Source of the DNA: Woeseiaceae bacterium
Lineage (GTDB): Bacteria; Pseudomonadota; Gammaproteobacteria; Steroidobacterales; Woeseiaceae
Length of the DNA: 64,000 nucleotides
Assembly: GCA_028280615.1 (NCBI GenBank)
Contig: JANQLK010000016.1
Span: 532,862 to 596,861, forward strand
Direction of reading: 5' to 3'
Of this stretch, positions 31,766 to 40,624 are shown in pieces; position 1 is the first letter of the stretch, and every line of letters starts with the position of its first letter. The notes beneath the pieces were generated by a model. The model ran no database searches. It was not told the DNA's origin and saw only the letters and a list, made by a program, of their open reading frames with translations. Both the position numbers and the translations under genes were made by a program.

Positions 31766-33079
31766 ATGCCGAGATCCTGGCGCCAGTTTCTGACGGGAAC
31801 CCTCGTTTTCCTGGGGGCGGGCGCGGCCGTCGGCTGGGTTTACGAGCGCCCGGAGCTGGGGCTTCTAGTGGCAGCGTTGATGGCCCTCGGCTGGCACGTC
31901 CGCAAGCTGTTCGTATTCGACCGCGCAGTCAGGACGCGCGACTTCAATGCGTTCCGGCAGGGCGACGGCATCTGGCAGCAAATCATTGCCCGCTTTCGCT
32001 ATGCACAGCAGCGCGCCTCCAAGCACAAGGAGCGCCACCGCGCGCTGCTGCGCGAGATTCGCAAGTCCACCGATGCCATGCCCGACGGCGCCGTGATTCT
32101 CGACGAACAGAATCAGATTCTCATGTGCAACCGGGCCGCGAAGCGCCTGGCCGGGCTGAAACCGCGCAAGGATCGCGGTCAGCGGGTGGACAATCTGCTG
32201 CGTAATCCGGAGCTGTCGGAGCTGCTGCAGAGCGACGACTTTTCGCATTCGATCGACATCCCGTCCCCGGTCATGGCAACAGGCTGGCTGAACTGCCGGG
32301 TCGTGCCGTATGGCGCCGACCAGAAGCTGCTGCTGCTGCGCGATGTGACCGAGCGCTTGAGGTTGAGCAAAATGCGGCGCGACTTCGTAGCCAACGCCTC
32401 CCACGAACTGCGCACGCCGCTGACCGTGATCTCGGGCTATCTCGAGTCCATCGACGAAGATGGAATCTCAGAGGAGCAGCGGTTTCCGATCACCCAGATG
32501 CAGACGGCTGCGCGGCGCATGAACGCGATCATCAGCGAACTCCTGGAACTGTCGCGGCTTGAAAGCGGTGGTCAGGCCAGCTACGAGAATACGGTGGATG
32601 TCGGCGCGCTGTTGATGAATGCCAAGCGCGCTTTCGCCAATCGCGAAGGCGTTGCCGGGATTATTCTCGAGATCAGGTCGACCGCGCTGCTGCGCGGCAA
32701 TGCCGGCCAGCTCGAGTCGGTTGTCACGAACCTGCTGTCGAACGCGCTCAGGCATACGCCGGCGGGCGGAACTGTCACGCTGAGCTACGAGTCGAACAAG
32801 AAGCGCGCCGTGCTGGCGGTTACGGATACGGGTGAGGGCATTGCCGAGGACGACATCCCCCGCGTCACCGAGCGGTTTTTCCGTGTAGACCGCGGCCGGG
32901 CGCGCGAAGACGGCGGTGTCGGGCTCGGGCTCGCGATAGTGAAACACATCCTGGGGCGCCACGATGCGGAACTCGTCATCGAAAGCCGGGTCGGGCAGGG
33001 CAGCGTCTTTAGCTGCGTGTTTCCGCCGAGCCGGGTGACGTCGAAGAAGACGCTCGAAGTGGCAACCGCGGCGGGCTAG
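31766..33079 (+). CDS. phoR: Phosphate-regulon sensor kinase PhoR
   Basis: The 437-residue membrane kinase has an N-terminal hydrophobic hairpin (about 8-45) with almost no periplasmic part, a PAS domain (about 105-200, ATDAMPDGAVILDEQNQILM), the phospho-accepting His in FVANASHELRTPLTVISGYL, and the ATPase domain with N box (VVTNLLSNALRHTP), DTGEGIAEDD and GGVGLGLAIVKHIL. The lack of a sensory periplasmic domain is normal for PhoR, which reads phosphate status through PstSCAB and PhoU. It is followed by phoU 10 bases later. Confidence 0.95.
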   Translation: MPRSWRQFLTGTLVFLGAGAAVGWVYERPELGLLVAALMALGWHVRKLFVFDRAVRTRDFNAFRQGDGIWQQIIARFRYAQQRASKHKERHRALLREIRKSTDAMPDGAVILDEQNQILMCNRAAKRLAGLKPRKDRGQRVDNLLRNPELSELLQSDDFSHSIDIPSPVMATGWLNCRVVPYGADQKLLLLRDVTERLRLSKMRRDFVANASHELRTPLTVISGYLESIDEDGISEEQRFPITQMQTAARRMNAIISELLELSRLESGGQASYENTVDVGALLMNAKRAFANREGVAGIILEIRSTALLRGNAGQLESVVTNLLSNALRHTPAGGTVTLSYESNKKRAVLAVTDTGEGIAEDDIPRVTERFFRVDRGRAREDGGVGLGLAIVKHILGRHDAELVIESRVGQGSVFSCVFPPSRVTSKKTLEVATAAG

Positions 33080-33089
33080 GGAGAAAGTT

Positions 33090-33803
33090 TTGGAAGCGTC
33101 GACGATCACCGGCCACATTTCGAGGCGATTCAACAGGGATCTCGAAGACTTGCGCAACAGCGTGCTGACGATGGGCGGCCTCGTCGAAGCGCAGCTGTCG
33201 AGGGCCATCGCCGCGATCGTGAGCGGCGATAGCGAACTCGGCCTCAAGGTCGCCAACGACGATTACAAGGTCAACAGCCTCGAGGTCAGCATCGATGAGG
33301 AGTGCAGCCGGATCCTCGCAACCCGGTCACCGGCCGCCAGCGACCTGCGCCTCATCGTCGCGATCATCAAGACGATCACCGATCTCGAGCGCATCGGCGA
33401 CGAGGCCGAGAAGATCGGTTTCCTGGCGTCGCAGCTTGCCGCCATGGATCGGCCGAGCGACTCCTACCGTGAACTCAAGTACCTGGGCCATCACGTCTCG
33501 GAGATGCTGCGCGCGTCCATCGACGCGTTCGCGCGACTCGACGTCGAGGCTGCGCTGGAGGTCGTGCGCGAGGACGAGGCCGTCGACGAGGAGTACGACG
33601 CGATAACGCGCCAGTGCATCACGCGCATGATGGAGGACCCGCGCAGCATTCGCCGCTTCATGAATGTCACCTGGGCCGCCCGCTCGCTCGAGCGCATCGG
33701 AGACCATGCGAAGAACATCGGTGAATACGTCATCTATATGGTGCAGGGCCGTGACGTCAGGCACACTGAGGTCTTCGACGAAGACAGCCCGGATTCTGAC
33801 TGA
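33090..33803 (+). CDS. phoU: Phosphate signalling regulator PhoU
   Basis: The 237-residue protein is built of two three-helix bundles and connects the Pst transporter to PhoR. Each half has the acidic metal-binding motif: ERIGDEAEKIG near 90-100 and ERIGDHAKNIGEY near 197-209. It starts at TTG (33090) with GGGAG 6 bases upstream, and no ATG fits better. Its place after phoR rather than after pstB is a common variant. Confidence 0.95.
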   Translation: MEASTITGHISRRFNRDLEDLRNSVLTMGGLVEAQLSRAIAAIVSGDSELGLKVANDDYKVNSLEVSIDEECSRILATRSPAASDLRLIVAIIKTITDLERIGDEAEKIGFLASQLAAMDRPSDSYRELKYLGHHVSEMLRASIDAFARLDVEAALEVVREDEAVDEEYDAITRQCITRMMEDPRSIRRFMNVTWAARSLERIGDHAKNIGEYVIYMVQGRDVRHTEVFDEDSPDSD

Positions 33804-33809
33804 ACGAGC

Positions 33810-34301
33810 ATGCAGATCCCCGATCGACGACTCCTGAACCTTGCCGGGTTCGTGGCCTGCGTGGGCCTGATGGGCTACGCGCTGTATTCCGAGCACGTAC
33901 TCGGTCTCGCGCCCTGTCCGCTGTGCGTATTTCAGCGCATAGCGATCATCGTGCTGGGGATCGTCTTCCTGCTGGCGGCGCTACACAACCCGAATGGCGG
34001 GGGGCGGTTCGGCTACTCCGTCCTCGCGCTGTTGGCCGCAGTCGGCGGCGTCGTCGTGGCGGGGCGTCATTTGTGGCTGCAGAACCTGCCCGAGGACAAG
34101 GTGCCGGCCTGCGGTCCCGATCTCGGCTACATGGTCGACAATTTTCCGTTCAGCGACATGCTCAAGATGGTGTTTACGGGGTCGGGGGAGTGCGCCGAGA
34201 TATCCTGGCAGTTCCTTGGCCTGTCGATGCCGGCGTGGGTGCTGGTCTGGGCCGTCGCGCTGGGGGTGCTCGGTGTCGGCAACAACCTGCGCCGGGTTTG
34301 A
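33810..34301 (+). CDS. dsbB: Disulfide bond formation protein DsbB
   Basis: The 163-residue inner-membrane protein with four helices reoxidises DsbA and passes electrons to quinone. The first catalytic pair is CPLC (Cys36, Cys39) and the second is Cys101 (PACGPD) and Cys128 (GECAEI). It lies 6 bases after phoU. A 17-base tract near its 3' end (34230-34246) recurs at 36797-36813 on the far side of the penicillin acylase gene. Confidence 0.93.
   Translation: MQIPDRRLLNLAGFVACVGLMGYALYSEHVLGLAPCPLCVFQRIAIIVLGIVFLLAALHNPNGGGRFGYSVLALLAAVGGVVVAGRHLWLQNLPEDKVPACGPDLGYMVDNFPFSDMLKMVFTGSGECAEISWQFLGLSMPAWVLVWAVALGVLGVGNNLRRV
34230..34246. repeat. 17-bp direct repeat, copy inside the 3' end of dsbB
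   Basis: CCGGCGTGGGTGCTGGT here is repeated exactly and in the same orientation at 36797-36813. The two copies enclose the penicillin acylase gene. This copy encodes the dsbB residues PAWVLV. Confidence 0.75.
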
Positions 34302-34336
34302 GCTAAGCGGCTCCACGCACGCATCACTGGATCGAC

Positions 34337-36748
34337 TTAAGGCTGCTGCTCCTCACCGGAACCCAACGTAAGCTTACTTTTCGCGTTTTGCTCGATCATG
34401 GCGTCAGAGAACCACAGATAATCCAGGCCGCCCTCGCGGAACGCGTCGATCTGGTTGTCGAGCAGCGGATGACGCGTACGTCCCACAACCCCGCCCGGCA
34501 ACACTGCCAGCACCTTGTCGGGATCACTAAGGTCCGCCACCATGCGTAAAGAAGCGGACCACTGCGGATCGAAGCCCGACTCGGAGAAACCAAACAGCGC
34601 GCGATTGAGCGTTTCACCTGATCCTGGTTGAGGATAGGTCTGGTTGCCCGTCAAGCGACCCATCAGGCCATCCAGCCGCAACGGACCGGTCCGGCGCATG
34701 GACCGCACGTCAGCCCAACGCCAGTTATCGGCGCCCGCGCCATAGGCCTCGGTTAGCTCGGCAATGGCGTCTTGACCCGCCAGCCGGAAAAGATCATCGC
34801 GCGTCTCGCGCTTTGACGTTCTCGCGTCGTCGAACCAGGAGCCCCAAACCGCATCGCCTTCGAGCACAATGGCGTGCAAGCGCTGCTGCCAGACATACCA
34901 GAAGCTCAAATAGCCTTCAGTTGCATCGCCCAGATCGTCGCCGAACACACGTCGCGCAAAGTGCCGATAGGTCGCCTGGAATACGGTGGGCGCAGCGCTG
35001 TCGAGCACGTCACTATGATCCCACTCACGCAGGATCACCGCCAATGGCGCCGTCGTCTGGTCTTCTGCCAGGGCGGCCGCCATGATTGGCGCCACGCTTT
35101 GCGCAAACACATTCTTGTTGTCGCGCTGCGCGTCATAGTGCTCCTGGACGCTGATCTCGCCGGTACCCGCCAACAACTGCTGCAAGCGCTCATAGCGCCA
35201 GCTTGGCGAGGCAAAGGTTGTGAAGGGGTAAGGATAGTTGTACGGCTGCACGTACTGATTGGCGCTGCCGACCCAGCCCTGGTCCGGGTCCACAAGGCGC
35301 GGCATTTCCGACCCCGGAATCAGGCCGGTCCAGTTATCTTGACCGTCCACCAGGAAGGGCGCCGACCCATCGCCGCGAGTCCGTATCGGTGCCGCACCAG
35401 TGGAAAGGCGCGCAGTGCGCCCGTCCACATCGCCCAGGACCAGACTGAAGCCGAACATCCGATGCTTGCTCCATGCTGCAATTGCCTCGTCCACGCTTTG
35501 GGCCTGTATCCCTGCCTTGATGCCGAGGTCAGCCTGCGGGTACTCCGCCACCGCCCAGCGAACGCTGATTATGCTTTCGCTGAACGGAGTCCAGTCATGA
35601 TCAGAGATCACTGGTCCGCGCCCGGTGAAACGTACTGTGATCACATGCTCGTCGCCGCCCCTCACTCTGATCGTTTCCCGGATTTCGCGGAAAGGCAGAG
35701 ACTGGTCGCCTTCCATGTACCGCGACGCATGGGCCGGATCTGGTGTTTCCACATAGAGGTCAACCACATCCGCGTAGCCATTGGTGACGCCCCAGGCCAG
35801 GTGTTCGTTGCGGCCCGCGCTTACGCCGGGCAGTCCCGCATTCACGCCTACCGCACGCCAATCCGGTGTGATTAGTCCCACGGGGTGCCAAAAGCCCGGC
35901 AGATTGCGCACGTCCACGTGGGGATCGTTGGCCACTACGGCTGCCCCACCGGGCGAACGCGCGCCATTCACGGCCCAGGCGTTAGAACCGCCGATGCCGG
36001 CAGACTGGCGAACAATCCTCGTCCAGTCGACGGCGCCGGGATCGACGCCCAGAGAGCCGTAGCGCGCTGAGGACGCACGGGCACGGCCTGGTTCGTCGGG
36101 ATTGATCGTCAACGGGGCAATCTCTGCGGCGCGCTCCGGGCCCACCGTTTCGACCAGGCTCTGAGTGGCGATTTCCGCATAGAAGTTGGCGCCGTTTTCC
36201 CATGCATAAAACAGCATCATGGCCAGGAGATCAGTTTCGTTCCATAGCTCAGCCTGCGCACCCACAAGCTGAAATTCCCAGGGATGGTCATCGGCGTGCA
36301 GCGTGATGTAGGCATTCATCCCGTCAGTGAAATCGGACAGCATTCGTTTGTTTTCATCGTTCAGAACGCGCCAATGATCCTGGGCGATCCGATGAAACCC
36401 GATCACGCGGCTGTCTGTGTCGGTGATCAATGTGGCATCGCCGAACAATTCCGACAGCCGTCCGAGTGCGGCGCGCTTGACCATTTCCAACTGGAACAAG
36501 CGGTCTTGAGCGACCACAAATCCCTGCGCGCGGATCACGTCGCGGAAGGACTCAGCACGGATGTAGGGAACGCCGTTGCTGTCGCGGAACACGGTCACCG
36601 GCGCATCCAGCACCGGCAGCGTCATCTCGCCGGAAGTCTGGTACAGGTTCGCCCGGCCGGCATACCAGTAGGCGGCAATAGCCGCGACCAGCGCCAACGT
36701 CACGGCACCGCCGATAATCCGGCCAAGCCACTTGAACAGCAATCCCAT
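34337..36748 (-). CDS. Penicillin acylase-family (Ntn-hydrolase) enzyme
   Basis: The 803-residue protein is a periplasmic or membrane-anchored amidase of the penicillin amidase/acyl-homoserine-lactone acylase family. It has an N-terminal helix (about 8-30), an alpha chain (VFRDSNGVPYIRAESFRDVI, RAQGFVVAQDRLFQLE), and the self-cleavage site GIGGSNAWAV, where Ser255 becomes the catalytic N-terminal nucleophile. VVANDPHVDVRNLPGFWHPV follows as in the family. Substrate is not predictable: penicillin, N-acyl amino acids and quorum signals are all known in relatives. A good ribosome-binding site (AAAGGGGAT) precedes the ATG. By eye the gene is less GC-rich than its neighbours and is flanked by 17-bp direct repeats, so it may be a recent insertion between dsbB and dapE. 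Confidence 0.9.
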   Translation of the reverse strand: MGLLFKWLGRIIGGAVTLALVAAIAAYWYAGRANLYQTSGEMTLPVLDAPVTVFRDSNGVPYIRAESFRDVIRAQGFVVAQDRLFQLEMVKRAALGRLSELFGDATLITDTDSRVIGFHRIAQDHWRVLNDENKRMLSDFTDGMNAYITLHADDHPWEFQLVGAQAELWNETDLLAMMLFYAWENGANFYAEIATQSLVETVGPERAAEIAPLTINPDEPGRARASSARYGSLGVDPGAVDWTRIVRQSAGIGGSNAWAVNGARSPGGAAVVANDPHVDVRNLPGFWHPVGLITPDWRAVGVNAGLPGVSAGRNEHLAWGVTNGYADVVDLYVETPDPAHASRYMEGDQSLPFREIRETIRVRGGDEHVITVRFTGRGPVISDHDWTPFSESIISVRWAVAEYPQADLGIKAGIQAQSVDEAIAAWSKHRMFGFSLVLGDVDGRTARLSTGAAPIRTRGDGSAPFLVDGQDNWTGLIPGSEMPRLVDPDQGWVGSANQYVQPYNYPYPFTTFASPSWRYERLQQLLAGTGEISVQEHYDAQRDNKNVFAQSVAPIMAAALAEDQTTAPLAVILREWDHSDVLDSAAPTVFQATYRHFARRVFGDDLGDATEGYLSFWYVWQQRLHAIVLEGDAVWGSWFDDARTSKRETRDDLFRLAGQDAIAELTEAYGAGADNWRWADVRSMRRTGPLRLDGLMGRLTGNQTYPQPGSGETLNRALFGFSESGFDPQWSASLRMVADLSDPDKVLAVLPGGVVGRTRHPLLDNQIDAFREGGLDYLWFSDAMIEQNAKSKLTLGSGEEQQP

Positions 36749-36796
36749 CGCCTATCCCCTTTGCAACGAGTGTCCCACAGTTTAGGGTCAATTAGT

Positions 36797-36813
36797 CCGG
36801 CGTGGGTGCTGGT
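36797..36813. repeat. 17-bp direct repeat, copy between the acylase gene and dapE
   Basis: Identical to 34230-34246 inside dsbB. It lies 48 bases upstream of the acylase start and 2 bases from the dapE stop. The following bases (GCTC then AGGACACC) also partly echo a stretch further along dsbB (GGTGCTCGGTGTC), so this may be a rearranged fragment of the dsbB 3' end. Confidence 0.7.
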
Positions 36814-36815
36814 GC

Positions 36816-37967
36816 TCAGGACACCAGCAGGCGCTCGAGAATACGTTCGTAAATCAACACGAGTTCGTGCACGTCCGCAAGCCGTACGTGTTCGTTCACC
36901 TTGTGGATCGACGCGTTGACAGGGCCGAGCTCGACGACGTCCACGCCGGCTGGCGAGATGAAACGCCCGTCCGAGGTGCCGCCGCCCGTCGACAGCTCAG
37001 GCGTCCGGCCCGCGATGGCCCCGACGCTTTCGACCACGGTATCGATGAGCACGCCCGGCTCGGTCAGGAACGGCTCGCCGGACAGGTGCCAGTCGATCTC
37101 GTAGTCGATGTCGTGCGCATCGAAGATCGCGTGGACCCGCCTGCGCAGTTCCTCGTGATGCCACTCCGTGCAGTATCGGAAATTGAAGCGGGCCGAGAGT
37201 TCGCCCGGGGTCACGTTCGGCGCGCCGGCGCCGGCCTGGACATTGACGACCTGGAAGCTCGTGGGCGGGAAGTAGTCGTTGCCTTCGTCCCAGGTCTCCG
37301 CGTGCAGTGACGACAGGACCGGTGCGAAGCGGCGGATCGGGTTGTCGGCGAGCTGCGGATAGGCAACGTGACCCTGAACGCCGTGCACCCTGAGCATAGC
37401 GCTCAGTGAGCCGCGACGGCCGATGCGAATCATGTCGCCGAGTGCCGTCTTGCTCGACGGCTCGCCGATCACGCACCAGTCGATCTGCTCGCCGCGTGCT
37501 CGGAGTGCCTCGACGACCCTGAGCGTGCCGTCTCTCGCGCGGCCTTCCTCGTCGCTCGTGATCAGGAGCGCAATCGAGCCGCGGCAGTCGTCGCGATCGT
37601 CGAAGAAGCGTTCCAGCGCGACGATCATCGCTGCCAGGGATGCCTTCATATCGGCAGCGCCGCGCCCGTAAAGCATGTCACCGCGCAGCGTGGGTTCGAA
37701 CGGGTCGGTGTCCCAGCGATCGACAGGGCCGGTGGGCACGACGTCCGTATGGCCCGCGAAACAGAACACCGGCGCTTCGTCGCCGCGCCGCGCCCAGAGG
37801 TTCGTCACATCGTTGAACGGCATGGACTCACAGCCAAATCCGAGCCGCTCCAGGCGTTCGGCCAAAAGCGCCTGGCAGCCGGCGTCGTCGGGCGTAATCG
37901 ATTCACGGCGGATCAGTGCCTCGAGCAGCTCGGTAACGGACTGCCGCCAGGTCTCTTCATTGCTCAT
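36816..37967 (-). CDS. dapE: Succinyl-diaminopimelate desuccinylase
   Basis: The 383-residue dizinc hydrolase releases succinate from N-succinyl-L,L-diaminopimelate on the way to lysine and peptidoglycan. Metal ligands are visible in CFAGHTDVVPTGP (His), LYGRGAADMKASLAAM (bridging Asp), TSDEEGRARDGT (catalytic and ligand Glu) and near the C-terminus in FISPAGVDVVELGPVNASIHKVNEH (His). I start at MSNEETW; an ATG-like extension to 38000 would overlap the candidate Pho box of pstS. Its partner dapD lies at 43297. Confidence 0.94.
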   Translation of the reverse strand: MSNEETWRQSVTELLEALIRRESITPDDAGCQALLAERLERLGFGCESMPFNDVTNLWARRGDEAPVFCFAGHTDVVPTGPVDRWDTDPFEPTLRGDMLYGRGAADMKASLAAMIVALERFFDDRDDCRGSIALLITSDEEGRARDGTLRVVEALRARGEQIDWCVIGEPSSKTALGDMIRIGRRGSLSAMLRVHGVQGHVAYPQLADNPIRRFAPVLSSLHAETWDEGNDYFPPTSFQVVNVQAGAGAPNVTPGELSARFNFRYCTEWHHEELRRRVHAIFDAHDIDYEIDWHLSGEPFLTEPGVLIDTVVESVGAIAGRTPELSTGGGTSDGRFISPAGVDVVELGPVNASIHKVNEHVRLADVHELVLIYERILERLLVS

Positions 37968-37993
37968 TCGGATCGGCCTTCGCGGCGTTTTTT

Positions 37994-38011
37994 GCAACAT
38001 AACGGAAACAT
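37994..38011 (+). promoter_or_regulatory. Candidate Pho box upstream of pstS
   Basis: GCAACAT, a 4-base spacer AACG, and GAAACAT form an imperfect 7-bp direct repeat with 11-bp period, the geometry of a PhoB half-box pair. It is 44 bases before the pstS GTG, in the region divergent from dapE. The bases differ from the E. coli CTGTCAT unit, so the call rests on spacing, position and the phoBR genes nearby. Confidence 0.4.
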
Positions 38012-38054
38012 TCCCGGGTTACCCTTCGCTCACTCTGGAACTGGCGAGTCGTCC

Positions 38055-39128
38055 GTGCGGATCGCAAAGACAATCATAGCTCTGACCTTGCTTGCAAGCG
38101 TCGCGCCCGCGGCGCTGTGGGGCAATACTGCGTCCGCGCAGGCCGGCCGCGACTACGTCTACGTGGTTGGATCGTCAACGGTTTTCCCGTTTGCGACGGT
38201 CGTGGCCGAGCGCTTCGGCCGCAACACGCCGTACAAGACACCGAAAGTCGAGTCGACGGGCTCGGGCGGTGGCTTCAAGCTGTTCTGCAGCGGCGTGGGC
38301 ATCAATACTCCCGACGTCAGCAAGTCGTCGCGGCCGATCGAGCGGAGCGAATTGGAGGCCTGTATCGGCAACGGCGTGAGCGAGATCGTCGAGGTTAAGA
38401 TCGGCTATGACGGGATCGTCTTCGCCAACTCGCTCAGAGCGCCGACGTTCAGGCTGACGCGAGCCGACATCTACTTCGCGCTGGCGGAGAACATTCCGAC
38501 GGGCGAGCCCGGCCAGCTGATTCCGAATCCGCATCGCACCTGGGCCGACGTCAACCCGTCACTGCCGAATCTGCGCATCGAGGTGCTCGGCCCGCCGCCG
38601 ACGTCCGGCACCCGGGACGAGTTCGTCGAGCTGGCCATGGAAATCGGCTGCGACGGCGTCGACTGGATCCGCGCACTCAGGGCGTCGAATCCCCGCGAGT
38701 ACCGCAGGGTCTGTCATACGATTCGGGAGGATGGCGCGTTCGTCGAGGCCGGTGAGAACGACAACCTGATCGTGCAGAAGCTCGGGGCCAATCCGCGCGC
38801 CTTCGGCATCTTCGGATTCAGCTATCTGGATCAGAACACCGACAAGGTCAAGGGCGCCACGATCGACGGTATTGCGCCGACGTTCGAGGCCATCGCGGAC
38901 GGCAGCTATCCCGTATCCAGGCCGCTGTACTTCTACGTCAAGGGCGCGCACGTGAACCTCATCCCGGGCCTCAAGCGCTTCCTGGCCGAGCTCACGAGCG
39001 AGCGCGCCTGGGGCGACGACGGCTACCTTGCCGATCGGGGCCTCGTGCCCATGCCGGTCGAGGAGCGCCGCCACTTCGCGACGCTCGTGCGTGAGCTGTC
39101 GCCGATGAACGTTGCGAGGAGGCCCTGA
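38055..39128 (+). CDS. pstS: Periplasmic phosphate-binding protein PstS
   Basis: The 357-residue protein captures phosphate for the PstCAB transporter. After a signal peptide (VRIAKTIIALTLLASVAPAA to TASAQA) come the ligand motifs: GSSTVFPFA (N-terminal phosphate contacts), STGSGGGFKLFCSGVG, and PPTSGTRDEFVE. A Cys near residue 77 and others are consistent with the larger PstS type seen with PstC/PstA of extended form. The start is GTG; the frame open upstream is shadow of dapE. Expected to be induced by PhoB under phosphate limitation. Confidence 0.93.
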   Translation: MRIAKTIIALTLLASVAPAALWGNTASAQAGRDYVYVVGSSTVFPFATVVAERFGRNTPYKTPKVESTGSGGGFKLFCSGVGINTPDVSKSSRPIERSELEACIGNGVSEIVEVKIGYDGIVFANSLRAPTFRLTRADIYFALAENIPTGEPGQLIPNPHRTWADVNPSLPNLRIEVLGPPPTSGTRDEFVELAMEIGCDGVDWIRALRASNPREYRRVCHTIREDGAFVEAGENDNLIVQKLGANPRAFGIFGFSYLDQNTDKVKGATIDGIAPTFEAIADGSYPVSRPLYFYVKGAHVNLIPGLKRFLAELTSERAWGDDGYLADRGLVPMPVEERRHFATLVRELSPMNVARRP

Positions 39129-39235
39129 TGTGTTCCCGTCGTGTGCATTGCGCCCAGCTCGCCCATCACTTCGATGCGCCGCTCGTGCGCGTCGCTGCAC
39201 GCTGAGCGGACTGCGGCTCCGAGCGTAGCCGGCCC

Positions 39236-40624
39236 ATGGATAGTGCGACGCTGCTACTCTCGCTGCTGGCGCTCGCGATCGCCGTATTCTTCATCGGCCG
39301 CGAGCGGTCCCTCGCCATGCAGCCGACCGGGTTGGACGCGAGCCGCCTGCACTCGCTGCCCGGGCACTACGGCTACTTCGCCGCCATCTGGTGCCTGTTG
39401 CCGGCACTGTTCGTCATGGTCGCCTGGCTCATGGCCGAGCAGCGCGTCATCGCCTACCTCGTGCTGGACGGTCTTCCCGGCGGCCGCGGGTCGCTGTCCA
39501 GCGGTGAGACGACACTGTTGATCAACAACATCCGTAACCTGGCGTTCGGCAATGCAGTCGGCGAAGAGGCCGGTGCGGCCTTGAGACAGGCAGCGGACCG
39601 TTACCTCGCGTACCAAACGACCAGCCACACCTTGCTCAGCGGGCTCGCGCTCACGGTGGCCATTGCCGGTGCGGCGTTTGGCGCGTCACGAATCCGGCCG
39701 ACGTTTCGCGCGCGCAACCAGGTAGAGCGCGTCGTCCGTGCTTTCCTGGTCGCCGCATCCAGCGTCGCCGTCATGACGACGATCGGGATCGTGCTGTCGG
39801 TCCTGTTCGAGGCCCTGCAGTTTTTCCGGCAGGTGCCCGTCGCCGAGTTCCTGTTCGGACTGGACTGGAGTCCGCAGACCGCGATCCGCGACGACCAGAT
39901 CGGCTCGTCGGGCAGCTTCGGCGTCATCCCGTTGCTCACGGGAACCCTGCTGATCACGCTGATCGCCATGCTGGTCGCCGTGCCCGTCGGCCTCATGAGT
40001 GCGATCTTTCTCGCCGAGTATTCGACGGAGCGAGTTCGCGCCGTCGTCAAGCCGGCGCTCGAAATTCTGGCCGGCATCCCGACGGTCGTGTACGGCTTCT
40101 TCGCGGCGCTGACCGTCGCGCCGTGGGTGCGCGGCACCGGCGAAGCACTGGGGCTCGAGGTGGCCTCGGAAAGCGCGCTCGCCGCCGGGCTCGTCATGGG
40201 CATCATGATCATTCCGCTCGTCTCGTCCCTGTCCGACGACGCAATCAACGCCGTGCCCGCCAGCATGCGGGACGGGGCCCTCGGCCTGGGCGCCACGCGC
40301 TCGGAGACCATGACCGGCGTGATTCTGCCCGCCGCGCTGCCGGGCATCGTCGGCGGCATCCTGCTCGCCGTGTCGCGCGCGATCGGAGAGACGATGATCG
40401 TGGTGATGGCGGCCGGGCTTGCCGCCAACCTGACGGCGAACCCGTTCGAGGCCGTGACCACGGTGACCGTTCAGATCGTTACGCTGCTGGTCGGCGACCA
40501 GGAGTTCGACAGCGCCAAGACGCTCGCCGCGTTCGCGCTCGGCCTGCTGCTGTTCCTGGTCACGATGATCTTCAACGTGGTCGGGCTCAACATCGTGCGC
40601 AAGTACCGGGAGCAATATGAGTAG
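39236..40624 (+). CDS. pstC: Phosphate ABC transporter permease PstC, long form
   Basis: The 462-residue permease is well over 100 residues longer than the E. coli protein. Extra helices and a periplasmic stretch (about residues 1-170) precede the usual permease core, which begins near VIPLLTGTLLITLIAMLVAV. The EAA-type loop that contacts PstB is in DGALGLGATRSETMTGVILP. The extension resembles the N-terminal domain known in long PstC proteins. It overlaps pstA by 8 bases. Confidence 0.92.
   Translation: MDSATLLLSLLALAIAVFFIGRERSLAMQPTGLDASRLHSLPGHYGYFAAIWCLLPALFVMVAWLMAEQRVIAYLVLDGLPGGRGSLSSGETTLLINNIRNLAFGNAVGEEAGAALRQAADRYLAYQTTSHTLLSGLALTVAIAGAAFGASRIRPTFRARNQVERVVRAFLVAASSVAVMTTIGIVLSVLFEALQFFRQVPVAEFLFGLDWSPQTAIRDDQIGSSGSFGVIPLLTGTLLITLIAMLVAVPVGLMSAIFLAEYSTERVRAVVKPALEILAGIPTVVYGFFAALTVAPWVRGTGEALGLEVASESALAAGLVMGIMIIPLVSSLSDDAINAVPASMRDGALGLGATRSETMTGVILPAALPGIVGGILLAVSRAIGETMIVVMAAGLAANLTANPFEAVTTVTVQIVTLLVGDQEFDSAKTLAAFALGLLLFLVTMIFNVVGLNIVRKYREQYE

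Noticed and set aside
37749..38054. Upstream extension of pstS
   Set aside because: Lies opposite dapE; the signal peptide begins at the GTG at 38055.
39128..39205. 25-codon frame between pstS and pstC (MCSRRVHCAQLAHHF...)
   Set aside because: It overlaps the pstS stop as TGATG, but it is short, Cys/His-rich by chance in GC-rich sequence, and shows no family features.
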